A stretch of 50,530 bases of DNA from Bdellovibrionales bacterium (GTDB taxonomy: Bacteria; Bdellovibrionota; Bdellovibrionia; Bdellovibrionales; UBA1609): the NCBI GenBank assembly GCA_007128005.1, contig SKYF01000060.1, positions 1 through 50,530 of the forward strand. Reading direction: 5' to 3'. Positions 16,019 to 23,695 of the stretch are shown here, piece after piece (within the stretch, counting starts at the first letter, position 1; every line of letters starts with the position of its first letter). The notes under the pieces are model-generated. The model did not search any database and was not told where the DNA came from. It saw nothing but the letters and a program-made list of their open reading frames with translations. The translations under genes were made by a program, and so were the position numbers.

Positions 16019-17025
16019 GTCCGGCTGATCAGGCTCTTGTCGAGATGGAGAGAGAGTTAAAAACCCTGATGCAGACACCCATGGGGCGAAGGGCCTTTTT
16101 GTCTTCGGTGGGGCTTCTTATGGCGGCCTGTGCCAGCCCTGATAAGACCCGTTACAGAGAAGGGGACAATACAGGTCAGGCGGTGGATCTCACTCCAGAG
16201 CAGGAGCGCCAACTCACCAAAGAGGCCTTAAAGGAGATGAGTCAGGACTACCCTCAGCTGAAGGACCCCGCCCTGCAAAACTATGTGTCGGATTTGGGCA
16301 TGAAGCTGGTGAAGGCAAACAATTTAGAGGGCCAGCCCTATAGCTACAACTTCTCCGTGGTGGATGTACCGTATGTGAATGCCTTTGCCCTGCCAGCTGG
16401 TACAGTCTTTGTGACAGCTCCGCTGATTGCCATGGCCGAAACTGAGGCCGAATTTGTTGGAGTTTTGGGGCATGAAGTGGGGCATATTCAGGCCCGTCAT
16501 ACAGCCGAGAGAATGTATATGGCTCGACAGGCTCAGCGCAGAACCTGGCTCTACGCCCTAAGCGGAGGACTTTTGGGAGGAGCCGTGGGCTACGGCCTCG
16601 GGCGGCTGACCTGCTCCCCTCAGGACAGAGCCTGTTTACAGAGAGCGGCAGAGCTTGGGGCTATGGCGGGAGCAGGTGGGGGCCTTTTGGTGCAGAAATA
16701 CGCCTTTATGGCCAACTCAAGAGAGGACGAGATGGAGGCAGATCGCATTGGCTTTCGCACAGCGGTCAGAGCGGGTTACAACAAAGATTTAGTTGGCGGA
16801 TTTTATGAAAAGCTCCTGCAAATGGAAAGGCAGGCGAGACAAAATCAGGTCCCGCTCCTAGCCTCCTTGGCTGATGCCATGAGCACCCACCCCCCTAGTC
16901 AGGAGAGAGTCGATCAGATGAACAGAATGGCCCAAGCAGAGCCCTTCAGGCCCGGCTTCAGGAAGTCCTCGGTTGAGTTCGATAAAATGAGGCAGAGAGC
17001 AGCGCAGCTCTCAGGGCCGACCTAG
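16015..17025 (+). CDS. M48-family metallopeptidase, Tat-type lipoprotein
   Basis: 336 aa. The N-terminus has twin arginines followed by a short hydrophobic core and a lipobox (GRRAFLSSVGLLMAACAS, lipidated Cys39), so export as a lipoprotein, possibly by Tat, is likely. The zinc motif HExxH reads GHEVGHIQARH, and the third ligand is expected at EDEMEADRIG. The glycine-rich segment AGAGGGLLVQ is typical of the BepA/LoiP-like M48C group that does periplasmic quality control of outer-membrane proteins. Last gene of the zapA operon. Confidence 0.9.
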   Translation: MSPADQALVEMERELKTLMQTPMGRRAFLSSVGLLMAACASPDKTRYREGDNTGQAVDLTPEQERQLTKEALKEMSQDYPQLKDPALQNYVSDLGMKLVKANNLEGQPYSYNFSVVDVPYVNAFALPAGTVFVTAPLIAMAETEAEFVGVLGHEVGHIQARHTAERMYMARQAQRRTWLYALSGGLLGGAVGYGLGRLTCSPQDRACLQRAAELGAMAGAGGGLLVQKYAFMANSREDEMEADRIGFRTAVRAGYNKDLVGGFYEKLLQMERQARQNQVPLLASLADAMSTHPPSQERVDQMNRMAQAEPFRPGFRKSSVEFDKMRQRAAQLSGPT

Positions 17026-17034
17026 GGAGAGAGT

Positions 17035-17061
17035 AGAGAGGGCCAGCCAGAGGCCCTCTCT
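17035..17061. terminator. Strong hairpin between convergent genes
   Basis: AGAGAGGGCC (17035-17044), loop AGCCAGA, GGCCCTCTCT (17052-17061): a perfect 10-bp GC-rich stem filling the gap between the M48 stop (17025) and the XRE stop (17070). It can act on both strands, though no T tract follows. Confidence 0.6.
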
Positions 17062-17069
17062 GGAGTCAC

Positions 17070-17366
17070 TTAAGCGCGCTTGCGGCGCCCTTTTACGTTG
17101 AGGGCTTTTTGCAGAATGTTTTCCTGCTCCTCCATAATCAGATCCATCAATTCAGCGGCATCTATTTTATAGAGGCGAACCAAAATTTTTAAGTTTTTAA
17201 GGGGTGGAGAGCAAAGCCCTCTTTCAAAGTTTGAAATAAACTGAGGAGTCGAGTAGCCCAACTTTTTTGCCACTTCCGACTGAGTCAAACCACTTTCAAT
17301 GCGCTTTTCTTTGAGATAGTTTCCAAGAGACTGGTGAAGAGCACCTTTTCCAACAATTTTCATCAT
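17070..17366 (-). CDS. XRE-family helix-turn-helix regulator
   Basis: 98 aa. Residues 12-70 are a Cro/CI-type HTH (LGNYLKEKRIESGLTQSEVAKKLGYSTPQFISNFERG), and the tail is basic (GRRKRA). AAGGA precedes the paired ATG codons. There is a 297-bp AT-rich region upstream, which could hold its own operator. A single small regulator with no metabolic gene beside it; targets unknown. Confidence 0.88.
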   Translation of the reverse strand: MMKIVGKGALHQSLGNYLKEKRIESGLTQSEVAKKLGYSTPQFISNFERGLCSPPLKNLKILVRLYKIDAAELMDLIMEEQENILQKALNVKGRRKRA

Positions 17367-17565
17367 TCCATCCTTTGTAAAGATTTTCTAGTCGCCTACA
17401 GACTTTATGTTAACAAATAGTTATTGTTTTAAAAAATTACTTTGTGTTTATTTAAGGGCGTCAGGAATAGATGGTTTTGAAGTATTCGTCAACTTAAAAA
17501 CGCACTAAGAAATACAAGCTTAAACGCCCATATATTAATGCAGAGAAGTGAAGTTCTGTGGTTTA

Positions 17566-17581
17566 TTTGACAACAGTCAAA
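17566..17581. other. Inverted repeat in AT-rich intergenic region
   Basis: TTTGAC-AACA-GTCAAA is a perfect 6-bp inverted repeat about 85 bp before the beta-barrel-like gene. The surrounding 17367-17663 is AT-rich without a gene. It includes a TTGACA hexamer, but no good -10 at the right distance. Operator role is a guess. Confidence 0.35.
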
Positions 17582-17663
17582 AAAACTTGCGTTTTGGGCG
17601 CAGATGGGCACATATTTTGCGTCCTGACTTGTCTATTTTTTAATTGAAATGGGAGAGTGGTTT

Positions 17664-18221
17664 GTGAGTATGAATCTGAAAATGAAAGAATTAAATCTAA
17701 AACTACTGAGGTGGGCTCTTGTGTTGGCTTTCTCGTCCGGCTTGTGGAGTCAGCTGGCATTGGCTCAGCAGCGAGAGGGTGGGGCGCGGGGGTCTACAAT
17801 GCACTGGCCTCAATTTACCTACGATTTAGGGGTGTCGGCGGGCTCTGCGGGGGGAAGGTCCTACACAGAAGCCCATTTGGGTATAAATACCTTTTTTGAT
17901 CATTGGATGGCCTGGCGCAATGCGGGCTTTGCTCGGTTTATTTCTGATGCGGACAATATATTTGGTGTCGACAGCTCGCTGAGGGGTATCTACTCGGCTC
18001 AGGCTGGAAATATAGGCGGAGTCACATTTTTTGGTGGCCCGGGGTACCGCTTTGTGAATAGGGGAAAGAGCGTGCCCTTTGCTGAAGCGGGCTTGGTCCT
18101 GAGGTTGGCGAGCTTGGCCGTGGGTGGGGGAGTCAAGGTGTTTATGAACCGCCTTGTTGACAAAGATTTGGGCTCAGACACTCAGTACTTTTTAATTCTC
18201 TCAGGGGCGGGCTCCCTATGA
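17664..18221 (+). CDS. Exported protein, possible small outer-membrane beta-barrel
   Basis: 185 aa. The GTG at 17664 follows GGGAGAG at six bases, better than the ATG at 17649 that overlaps the site itself. A signal peptide (LKLLRWALVLAFSSGLWSQLALAQ) is clear. The mature part is rich in Gly and aromatic residues in alternating patterns (TYDLGVSAGSAGGRSYTEAHLGINTFF, VTFFGGPGYRFV, PFAEAGLVLRLASLAVGGGVKVF), suggesting beta-strands of a small barrel. No family recognised. It overlaps the next gene by four bases. Confidence 0.75.
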   Translation: MSMNLKMKELNLKLLRWALVLAFSSGLWSQLALAQQREGGARGSTMHWPQFTYDLGVSAGSAGGRSYTEAHLGINTFFDHWMAWRNAGFARFISDADNIFGVDSSLRGIYSAQAGNIGGVTFFGGPGYRFVNRGKSVPFAEAGLVLRLASLAVGGGVKVFMNRLVDKDLGSDTQYFLILSGAGSL

Positions 18222-18799
18222 TTCAAGTTATTTCTGGAACCAATAGGCCGGGCTCTCGCTCTCGAGTTTTGAGTGATTTGATTGCCAACCTCTACAGAAC
18301 CGAGGGAGAGGCCTGTGAGGTCTTGGACCTCTGTGAGCTCCCTTGGGCAGAGCTGAACGGCTCCTATTATGATCAGCCAAAGCCAGAGTCTTTGCGCAGT
18401 CAGATTGAAAAGGTGAATAGGGCCGATGGTTTGGTTCTTGTGGTGGCCGAGTACAACGGCTCTTTTCCGGGTGCCCTAAAGCACTTTATCGACCACTGGG
18501 AGTATCCCAAATCCTTTGAGTTTCGCCCGGTGAGCTTTGTGGGGCTTGGTGGACGCTTTGGGGGCTTGAGAGCGGTGGAGCATTTGCAGCAAGTTTTTGG
18601 CTATCGCAATGCATTTATCTATCCGGAGAGGTTGTTTATTCAAAACATCTGGAATGTTTTGAAAGAGGATGGCCTTGAAGATGCTCTGGTCAACGAACTC
18701 TTGTTGAAACAGGTGAAGGGATTCGCTAGCTTTATCAGAGCTCTTCGTGTCGAAAAGCTCGACTGCAACTCGAGACAAGCAAGCCCTGAGAAGGGTTAA
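18218..18799 (+). CDS. NADPH-dependent FMN reductase family protein
   Basis: 193 aa flavodoxin-like fold. The phosphate-binding loop is SGTNRPGSRSRVLS at residues 6-19, and the family motif around the flavin is VVAEYNGSFPGALKHFIDHW. Such proteins reduce FMN, quinones, azo compounds or metals using NAD(P)H. The ATG overlaps the stop of the beta-barrel-like gene (ATGA), an unusual pair in one transcript. The C-terminal 20 residues extend past the typical fold. Confidence 0.88.
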   Translation: MIQVISGTNRPGSRSRVLSDLIANLYRTEGEACEVLDLCELPWAELNGSYYDQPKPESLRSQIEKVNRADGLVLVVAEYNGSFPGALKHFIDHWEYPKSFEFRPVSFVGLGGRFGGLRAVEHLQQVFGYRNAFIYPERLFIQNIWNVLKEDGLEDALVNELLLKQVKGFASFIRALRVEKLDCNSRQASPEKG

Positions 18800-18837
18800 T
18801 AGAGGCATGTTGCCGCCTGCCAGCTTAAGGGGGATGA

Positions 18838-19533
18838 ATGTTGGTATTGGGTTTAGATCTTGAGACCTCGGGCTTAAATTCTGAGACTGATGAGATTATA
18901 GAAATTGGGGCTGTGGTTTGGGATGTGAACCGGGCCAAACCCCTTCAGTTCATGAGTCGGCTAATAAAGACAGGTCGCCCCATTGAGCCTCAGGTGGAGC
19001 AGATCACCGGATTGACTTCAGCTGATTTGGAGCGATTTGGAGTGGATCTGGCCGGAGGCCTGGCCGAACTCAAAGTACTCAGTGACAGCTGTGACTATGT
19101 GGTGGCGCACAACGGCCAGGGCTTTGATAAAAAGTTTCTAGAGAGGGCTTGGACCCAGTTTCCAGACTCCCTATTTGAACGGGCCTGGATTGACACCATG
19201 TATGATCTTCCCATCAGTGATCGGATTAGCACTCGAAAGCTGGACTATCTGGCAGCAGAACATGGTTTTATCAACCCCTTTTCCCACCGCGCCGTTTTTG
19301 ATGTGTTGACTATGCTTAAAATCATGGCTCAGTACTCCTTTGCAGATATTTTGCAATTGCACCAGTCGCCTTTGGTTAGGGTGGTGGCTCAAGTGAGCTA
19401 CGAGGAAAAAGACAAGGCCAAAGACCTGGGCTTTCGTTGGGATCCTAAACAAAGGGTTTGGTACAGTGAAATGAAGCAAATCGTACTGGAGCAAAAACAA
19501 GGGGAATTCCCCTTTTCCACTGTAGTGATGTAG
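18838..19533 (+). CDS. DnaQ-like 3'-5' exonuclease with DUF5710-like tail
   Basis: 231 aa. DEDDh exonuclease motifs: ExoI LGLDLETSGL (Asp7, Glu9), ExoII VVAHNGQGFDKKF, ExoIII HRAVFDV with the catalytic His and Asp. After residue 175 there is a short separate module, VSYEEKDKAKDLGFRWDPKQRVWYS, which resembles the DUF5710 fold found on plasmid and topoisomerase-like proteins. Not a polymerase III epsilon subunit by length and tail. AAGGGGG lies before the ATG. Likely DNA repair or RNA trimming; exact role unknown. Confidence 0.85.
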   Translation: MLVLGLDLETSGLNSETDEIIEIGAVVWDVNRAKPLQFMSRLIKTGRPIEPQVEQITGLTSADLERFGVDLAGGLAELKVLSDSCDYVVAHNGQGFDKKFLERAWTQFPDSLFERAWIDTMYDLPISDRISTRKLDYLAAEHGFINPFSHRAVFDVLTMLKIMAQYSFADILQLHQSPLVRVVAQVSYEEKDKAKDLGFRWDPKQRVWYSEMKQIVLEQKQGEFPFSTVVM

Positions 19534-19555
19534 TGAATGGGCCGATATAGGCCCT

Positions 19556-20095
19556 GTGAACAAAAATATCGGATTTGTTAGTAAATTTGCATCGATTTCT
19601 CTTCTCCTCTTAGTGGGAGTCTGGGGCTTTGGCTGTCGCAGCTCAGCTCCTTTAGACGAGGTCAGTTTGAAGGCCTCTGGCTCTTTGGAGCTGGGAAAAC
19701 CCACTCTCAGCTCTCAGCAAACTCACTGGCATTTTTACTCCTGGATGAAGGAAGCCGGTGAGATTCAACCCCAATGGACTGAGCAGTTTCATGCCCACTC
19801 CTCGGCTTGGGGGACCTGTGTTGAGATGTGGGTCCACAGTTTTGCAGATCGCGATGAGTTTCAGCTGAAGGGCCTTTGGCGCTCCAGAGGATCTGGAGGC
19901 TTGAGGTCTTTTGAGATCACTCATATGGAACCCTTCCATAAAAAGACAGCCCTTTGTCTGCGTCGAGTTTTGAGCAAGTTCCCCCTTCCCCCCAGTAACA
20001 AGGGAGAGTTGGGTTTAGGGACCTCGTCTAAAGGGTTCAGGCAGATGCCCTTTCAGGTGGATGCCGAAGGGGTTAAGACCAGGATTTTTCAATAG
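19556..20095 (+). CDS. Putative lipoprotein of unknown function
   Basis: 179 aa from a GTG. Signal peptide with lipobox GFGC at about residue 27 (SLLLLVGVWGFGCRSS). The mature region has no recognised domain; two cysteines (GTCVEMW and ALCLRRV) could form a disulfide. It sits 22 bp after the exonuclease gene and 14 bp before the next gene, so the three are probably co-transcribed. Confidence 0.72.
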   Translation: MNKNIGFVSKFASISLLLLVGVWGFGCRSSAPLDEVSLKASGSLELGKPTLSSQQTHWHFYSWMKEAGEIQPQWTEQFHAHSSAWGTCVEMWVHSFADRDEFQLKGLWRSRGSGGLRSFEITHMEPFHKKTALCLRRVLSKFPLPPSNKGELGLGTSSKGFRQMPFQVDAEGVKTRIFQ

Positions 20096-20109
20096 GAAGG
20101 ATTGGAAGG

Positions 20110-21531
20110 GTGTCCAAACTCAATGGGGAAGTTCAAAAATCTATCGAAGCTAGGCTCTCTCCGCTGCATGTGGATCTTTGGTTCGCATGGTCTATCGTTG
20201 CCCTGCTGGCCTCTTTTATGGTGGGCTATTTTTCTTCCCAACATCTGCCCTGGACGATTGTCAACCTCGTCTTCACAGTAGCCTCCGCCTTCGCCTTGAT
20301 TTTTTCGGCTCTGCTTATCAGTCATTTGATTTCTCTTAAAGGCAAGTTGAACGAGTCACGGGTCTTTGTCCTCAATGAAACGGGACTCCAGGATAAAATC
20401 TCGCTTTTAAAGCTAGGCTTTGTGCCTTTAAAAGATATGAGGAGGTTAGGACGGTCTCAGTTTTTTGGGATTGATTTTTTATACATTGAAATTGCATCTG
20501 GGTCCTGCGTTTTTCAGTCGGCAGGACCGCTTAAAAAACTGCTTTTTCAAGTCTATTTACTAGTGTTTCCCGTTAAGTTCTGGTTGCCTCTAAGTTGGAT
20601 TCATGGATCTGAGAACAAGCTATTGGAGTGCTGGGCGAGTCTGAGATATCTGAAGCCTTCAAAGAACTCAAAGAACTCAAAGAACTCGAAAGTGGGAGTT
20701 CTTCAAGATTCTGCGCCATTGGCAAGGCCTTCTTTGTTGTCAGTGGTGGATATGCCGTTGGAACAACTCTCCGCTGAGCCTCTTCGCCTCACTTCTCCGC
20801 CTCCTCCCCCTCCCCCTCCCCCTGTTCAAGAGGCAGTCAGAGAAGAATCTGTTTTGACTAAAATCTCCCATATGGTGGCCCTTGTGGGTAAAAAGGTCCG
20901 GGGAAAGATATCAGACCCTCCAAACACTTCGTATCCAAGTGAGCTCGCAAAAGGGGTTGACCCCTATCAGCCTTCAGAGCGAAGCCTGGTCTTTCAGAAA
21001 ATTGAGACCATTCGAAAATACGTCAGCGACTCGGGGCTCGATCGCTTTCTCTGCGAACTCTATTTAGAGCAACTGGTGTGGCTACCCAATCAAGCAGAAG
21101 GTGCAGATTCGCGCCTAGAGGCCACTTGGTTGAGTAAGGACTTAGACTACGAAGAACTGAGGTTTAAATGGAAGGATAGGGACTTTCACTTTGCCATTCG
21201 CAAAGACCTCAATGAGGGGGAGATGGGTAGGCTTCAGGTGGGCTACCAAGGGCAGGTGGTCTTTGCTCTTAAGGTAGGGGTGGAGATTGGCTGTCTTGAG
21301 CCCTTAGAGGTTGAAAAGTTTATCGAAGGGGCTTGGGAGGAGGAGCTCAGAGAGCTTGGAGCTCATTTCAGGGCCCTAAGTCTTCCCAGTTTAAACGCAG
21401 AGGCGCAGTCTGAGGCAAAGCCAGGTGTGGAGGGCGGTGAAGCTGGAGGGAGCGAGAACAGCGAGAAGAACTCAGAGTCAGACAGTGAGCAAACAAGTCT
21501 GACAGGCTTGAAGCGACGATTTGGACTTTAG
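20110..21531 (+). CDS. Membrane protein with proline-rich linker, function unknown
   Basis: 473 aa from a GTG. Two hydrophobic segments (about 22-45 and 50-75) anchor the N-terminus, a hydrophobic patch (FQVYLLVFPVKFWLPLSW) follows at about 155-170. Then comes a low-complexity part: three 9-bp repeats at 20661-20687 encode KNS units, and nine prolines in a row follow at about residue 235. Residues 285-440 look like one globular cytoplasmic domain (SLVFQKIETIRKYVSDSGLD to HFRAL), ending in a Ser/Glu-rich tail. No family recognised. Length and clear reading frame support a real gene. Confidence 0.75.
   Translation: MSKLNGEVQKSIEARLSPLHVDLWFAWSIVALLASFMVGYFSSQHLPWTIVNLVFTVASAFALIFSALLISHLISLKGKLNESRVFVLNETGLQDKISLLKLGFVPLKDMRRLGRSQFFGIDFLYIEIASGSCVFQSAGPLKKLLFQVYLLVFPVKFWLPLSWIHGSENKLLECWASLRYLKPSKNSKNSKNSKVGVLQDSAPLARPSLLSVVDMPLEQLSAEPLRLTSPPPPPPPPPVQEAVREESVLTKISHMVALVGKKVRGKISDPPNTSYPSELAKGVDPYQPSERSLVFQKIETIRKYVSDSGLDRFLCELYLEQLVWLPNQAEGADSRLEATWLSKDLDYEELRFKWKDRDFHFAIRKDLNEGEMGRLQVGYQGQVVFALKVGVEIGCLEPLEVEKFIEGAWEEELRELGAHFRALSLPSLNAEAQSEAKPGVEGGEAGGSENSEKNSESDSEQTSLTGLKRRFGL
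20661..20687 (+). repeat. Three tandem 9-bp units inside a coding region
   Basis: AAAGAACTC is repeated at 20661-20669, 20670-20678 and 20679-20687 without change. It is in frame, so copy number changes would lengthen or shorten the linker by three residues without a frameshift. Confidence 0.85.
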
Positions 21532-21578
21532 ATAACGTTACGCATTAATCGCTCAAGCTCCTTGATTTTTCCTCACTT

Positions 21579-21621
21579 TTGCCTCAAAAAGGGCTTTCGT
21601 TTTAACGCTGATTTGAGGCAA
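21579..21621 (+). promoter_or_regulatory. Leader hairpin covering the rpsN ribosome binding site
   Basis: TTGCCTCAAA (21579-21588) pairs perfectly with TTTGAGGCAA (21612-21621), with 23 bases between. The right arm contains the GAGG Shine-Dalgarno sequence of rpsN (ATG 21626), so the stem would block initiation. This suggests translational control, perhaps by S14 itself or another factor. Confidence 0.6.
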
Positions 21622-21625
21622 GTGA

Positions 21626-21931
21626 ATGGCAAAAAAGAGTTCTATTGAAAAAAATAACAGAAGAAAGGCCCAAGCGGCCAAATTTGGCCCCAAAAGAGCA
21701 GAGCTTAGGGCAATTTCTGTAAATCCCAATAAATCTGAAGAAGAGCGTAGAGAGGCTCAGTTGAAGCTGCAAAAGATGCCACGAGACGGAGCCCCCTCGC
21801 GAATTGTCAATCGCTGCTATCTGACGGGCCGTCCAAGAGGTTTTCTCAGGAAGTTTGGTCTTTCCCGTATTGCTGTAAGACAGCTGGCCCATGAAGGAAA
21901 ACTACCTGGTGTCACAAAGGCCAGCTGGTAA
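21626..21931 (+). CDS. rpsN: 30S ribosomal protein S14
   Basis: 101 aa, the long form without zinc-binding cysteine pairs; only one cysteine ([12 protein letters not shown]). The C-terminal block [34 protein letters not shown] is diagnostic. S14 binds 16S rRNA in the 30S head. It stands alone, far from the usual place between L5 and S8 in the spc operon, and may be the only copy or a zinc-independent paralogue; the window cannot tell which. A hairpin covers its ribosome binding site, and a terminator follows at 22004. Confidence 0.95.
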   Translation: MAKKSSIEKNNRRKAQAAKFGPKRAELRAISVNPNKSEEERREAQLKLQKMPRDGAPSRIVNRCYLTGRPRGFLRKFGLSRIAVRQLAHEGKLPGVTKASW

Positions 21932-22003
21932 GCGGATCTTCTTCCACTCATAGAGACAGGCTCTGATTAAAATTATTAAAGGGACTTCTTAAATGAACGG
22001 TTT

Positions 22004-22034
22004 TAGCTGCGTGGAGGCAGCTAGAGGCTTTTTT
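22004..22034 (+). terminator. Rho-independent terminator of rpsN
   Basis: TAGCTGC (22004-22010), loop GTGGAG, GCAGCTA (22017-22023), then GAGGC and six T (22029-22034). It lies 72 bases after the rpsN stop. Confidence 0.75.
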
Positions 22035-22053
22035 CACCTCAGCATTTGAGGTG
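22035..22053. terminator. Hairpin after the IscA-like gene
   Basis: CACCTCA (22035-22041), loop GCATT, TGAGGTG (22047-22053), one base past the minus-strand stop at 22055. The stem directly adjoins the rpsN terminator. On the minus strand it is not followed by T, so any role there would not be classical. Confidence 0.4.
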
Positions 22054-22054
22054 C

Positions 22055-22381
22055 TTAAACTCCAAAGCTGGAGCCACAGCCACAGGTTTTGTTGGCGTTG
22101 GGATTGGAGAAGACAAAGCCCTTGCCGTTTAGGCCTCCTTCATAATCCAATGTTAGGCCCAATAGATAGAGAAGGCTCTGACTGTCAACCACGACCTTAG
22201 CCCCATAACTCTCAAAAACTTTGTCTTGATCGCTAGGCTGTTGGTCAAACTCCATTTTATAGCTGAATCCGGAACAGCCCCCCTTTTTGACTTTGACTCG
22301 CAAAAGGGCCTCGGTAGGAGCTCCATCCTCAGATTTGAGCTGTTGAATTTTACTGGCTGCAGATTGTGTAAGCTGAATCAT
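22055..22381 (-). CDS. IscA/ErpA-type iron-sulfur cluster carrier
   Basis: 108 aa A-type carrier that passes Fe-S clusters to apo-enzymes. The three conserved cysteines are in KKGGCSGFSY and in the C-terminal KTCGCGSSF. N-terminal IQLTQSAASKIQQL is typical. It follows the cysteine desulfurase on the same strand after 67 bases, so sulfur mobilisation and cluster delivery are encoded together. No scaffold protein gene (IscU) is next to them. Confidence 0.92.
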   Translation of the reverse strand: MIQLTQSAASKIQQLKSEDGAPTEALLRVKVKKGGCSGFSYKMEFDQQPSDQDKVFESYGAKVVVDSQSLLYLLGLTLDYEGGLNGKGFVFSNPNANKTCGCGSSFGV

Positions 22382-22448
22382 AATGACCTCAGTTTATAGC
22401 ATATTTTTTTCGAAGCAAAGAAAAACATTTTCCCAAAAATGCGTTGCC

Positions 22449-23624
22449 TCAAGGTATTGAAAGATCTTTGTTTTTTCTAACGAGTCCAAGGAGCTTTTGG
22501 GCTGCAAAATCCACATCCTCTTTTTGGGTGGGGCGACCCAAGCCGATTCTCAATGTGGAACGGGCCAAAACATCGCTGTGGCCAATGGCCTTAAGGACAT
22601 GGCTTGGAGTCGCATTCTCAGAGGTGCAGGCTGAGCTGGAGCTCAGGGCCAGACCCGAAAGCCCCATGCTAAAGATATCGCTACGAAGGTCGGGAAAGGA
22701 GAGGCTGATATTGCCGGCAAGCCGCTCGGTGGGGTGCCCATTGAGAATGACCTCAGGGGCTTCGCTGTGAATGGTCTGGATGAGACATTGAGCATAATCT
22801 CTGAGTCTCAATTCCTCGGATTCCATCAGCTCTGAGGCCAGCTCTAGGGCTTGTCCCAGGCCTACAATTCCGGGCACATTCAGTGTTCCTGGTCGAAGCC
22901 CCTTTTCTTGGCTTCCTCCAAAAAAAAGTGGATGCAGTTCAACTTTGGGGTTTTGGTTTCTGACATAGAGGACCCCGACCCCTTTGGGACCGTAGATTTT
23001 ATGTCCTGAAATTGAGAGCAGATCCACCCCAAGGGCGTCCACATCAATGGGGACTTTGCCCGCGGCCTGGGCCGCATCGGTGTGAAACCAAATGCCGAAC
23101 TCTTTGCAGATTTGGCCGATTTCTCGGATGGGGTTGATGGAGCCAATCTCATTGTTGGCAAACATCACTGAGATCAATTTTGTATTGGGTCTGATGTTTC
23201 GTCTGATCTCATCTGGCTCTACCTGGCCATAGCGGTTGACTGGCAAGATACTGAGCTCCGCTCCAAGGCTCTGAGCCTGTTCGCAGACCTCTAGCACCGC
23301 CTTGTGTTCCGAACTCGCGGTAAGGATATGGGGTGCCTGTTGGGTTGATTGTTTGAGGTGAGCCAGAGCACTTCCCAAAATGGCCAGGTTGTTGCTTTCA
23401 GTGGCTCCACTGGTCCAGTAGATTTCCTGTGGCTGTGCATTGAGGGTGTTGGCTACCTGTCTACGGGCCTTTTCAACCGCGGCACTTGCCTGCCATCCAA
23501 AGCTGTGGCTGGAGCTTGAGGGGTTGCCAAAGGCCTCACCCAAAAAAGGCAGCATAGTATCCAATACAGCGGGATCAAGAGGTGTGGTCGCGTTGTAATC
23601 CAAATAGATGGCTGTGTTTTTCAT
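22449..23624 (-). CDS. Cysteine desulfurase (NifS/IscS-like)
   Basis: 391 aa PLP enzyme of aminotransferase class V. The PLP lysine is Lys209 in SISGHKIYGPKG, with His107 (SSEHKAV) stacking on the cofactor and Asp183/Gln186 in HTDAAQAAG. The catalytic cysteine is Cys333 in SSSSACTSENATPSHVL, whose length fits the group I IscS/NifS loop. It takes sulfur from cysteine as a persulfide for Fe-S clusters and thiolated tRNA. Starts YLDYNATTPL as expected, with ATG at 23624. Confidence 0.93.
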   Translation of the reverse strand: MKNTAIYLDYNATTPLDPAVLDTMLPFLGEAFGNPSSSSHSFGWQASAAVEKARRQVANTLNAQPQEIYWTSGATESNNLAILGSALAHLKQSTQQAPHILTASSEHKAVLEVCEQAQSLGAELSILPVNRYGQVEPDEIRRNIRPNTKLISVMFANNEIGSINPIREIGQICKEFGIWFHTDAAQAAGKVPIDVDALGVDLLSISGHKIYGPKGVGVLYVRNQNPKVELHPLFFGGSQEKGLRPGTLNVPGIVGLGQALELASELMESEELRLRDYAQCLIQTIHSEAPEVILNGHPTERLAGNISLSFPDLRSDIFSMGLSGLALSSSSACTSENATPSHVLKAIGHSDVLARSTLRIGLGRPTQKEDVDFAAQKLLGLVRKNKDLSIP

Positions 23625-23695
23625 AGGGCTCCACAGTATGGGGACTCGCCTGTCAAAATCAAGAAAAACTGCTCGCAGGAAAGGCGCAGGCCAGC

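Noticed and set aside
17456-17528. GGGCGT and ACGCCC arms in the 17367-17663 intergenic region
   Set aside because: Six-base arms about 60 bases apart are expected by chance in this AT-rich stretch.
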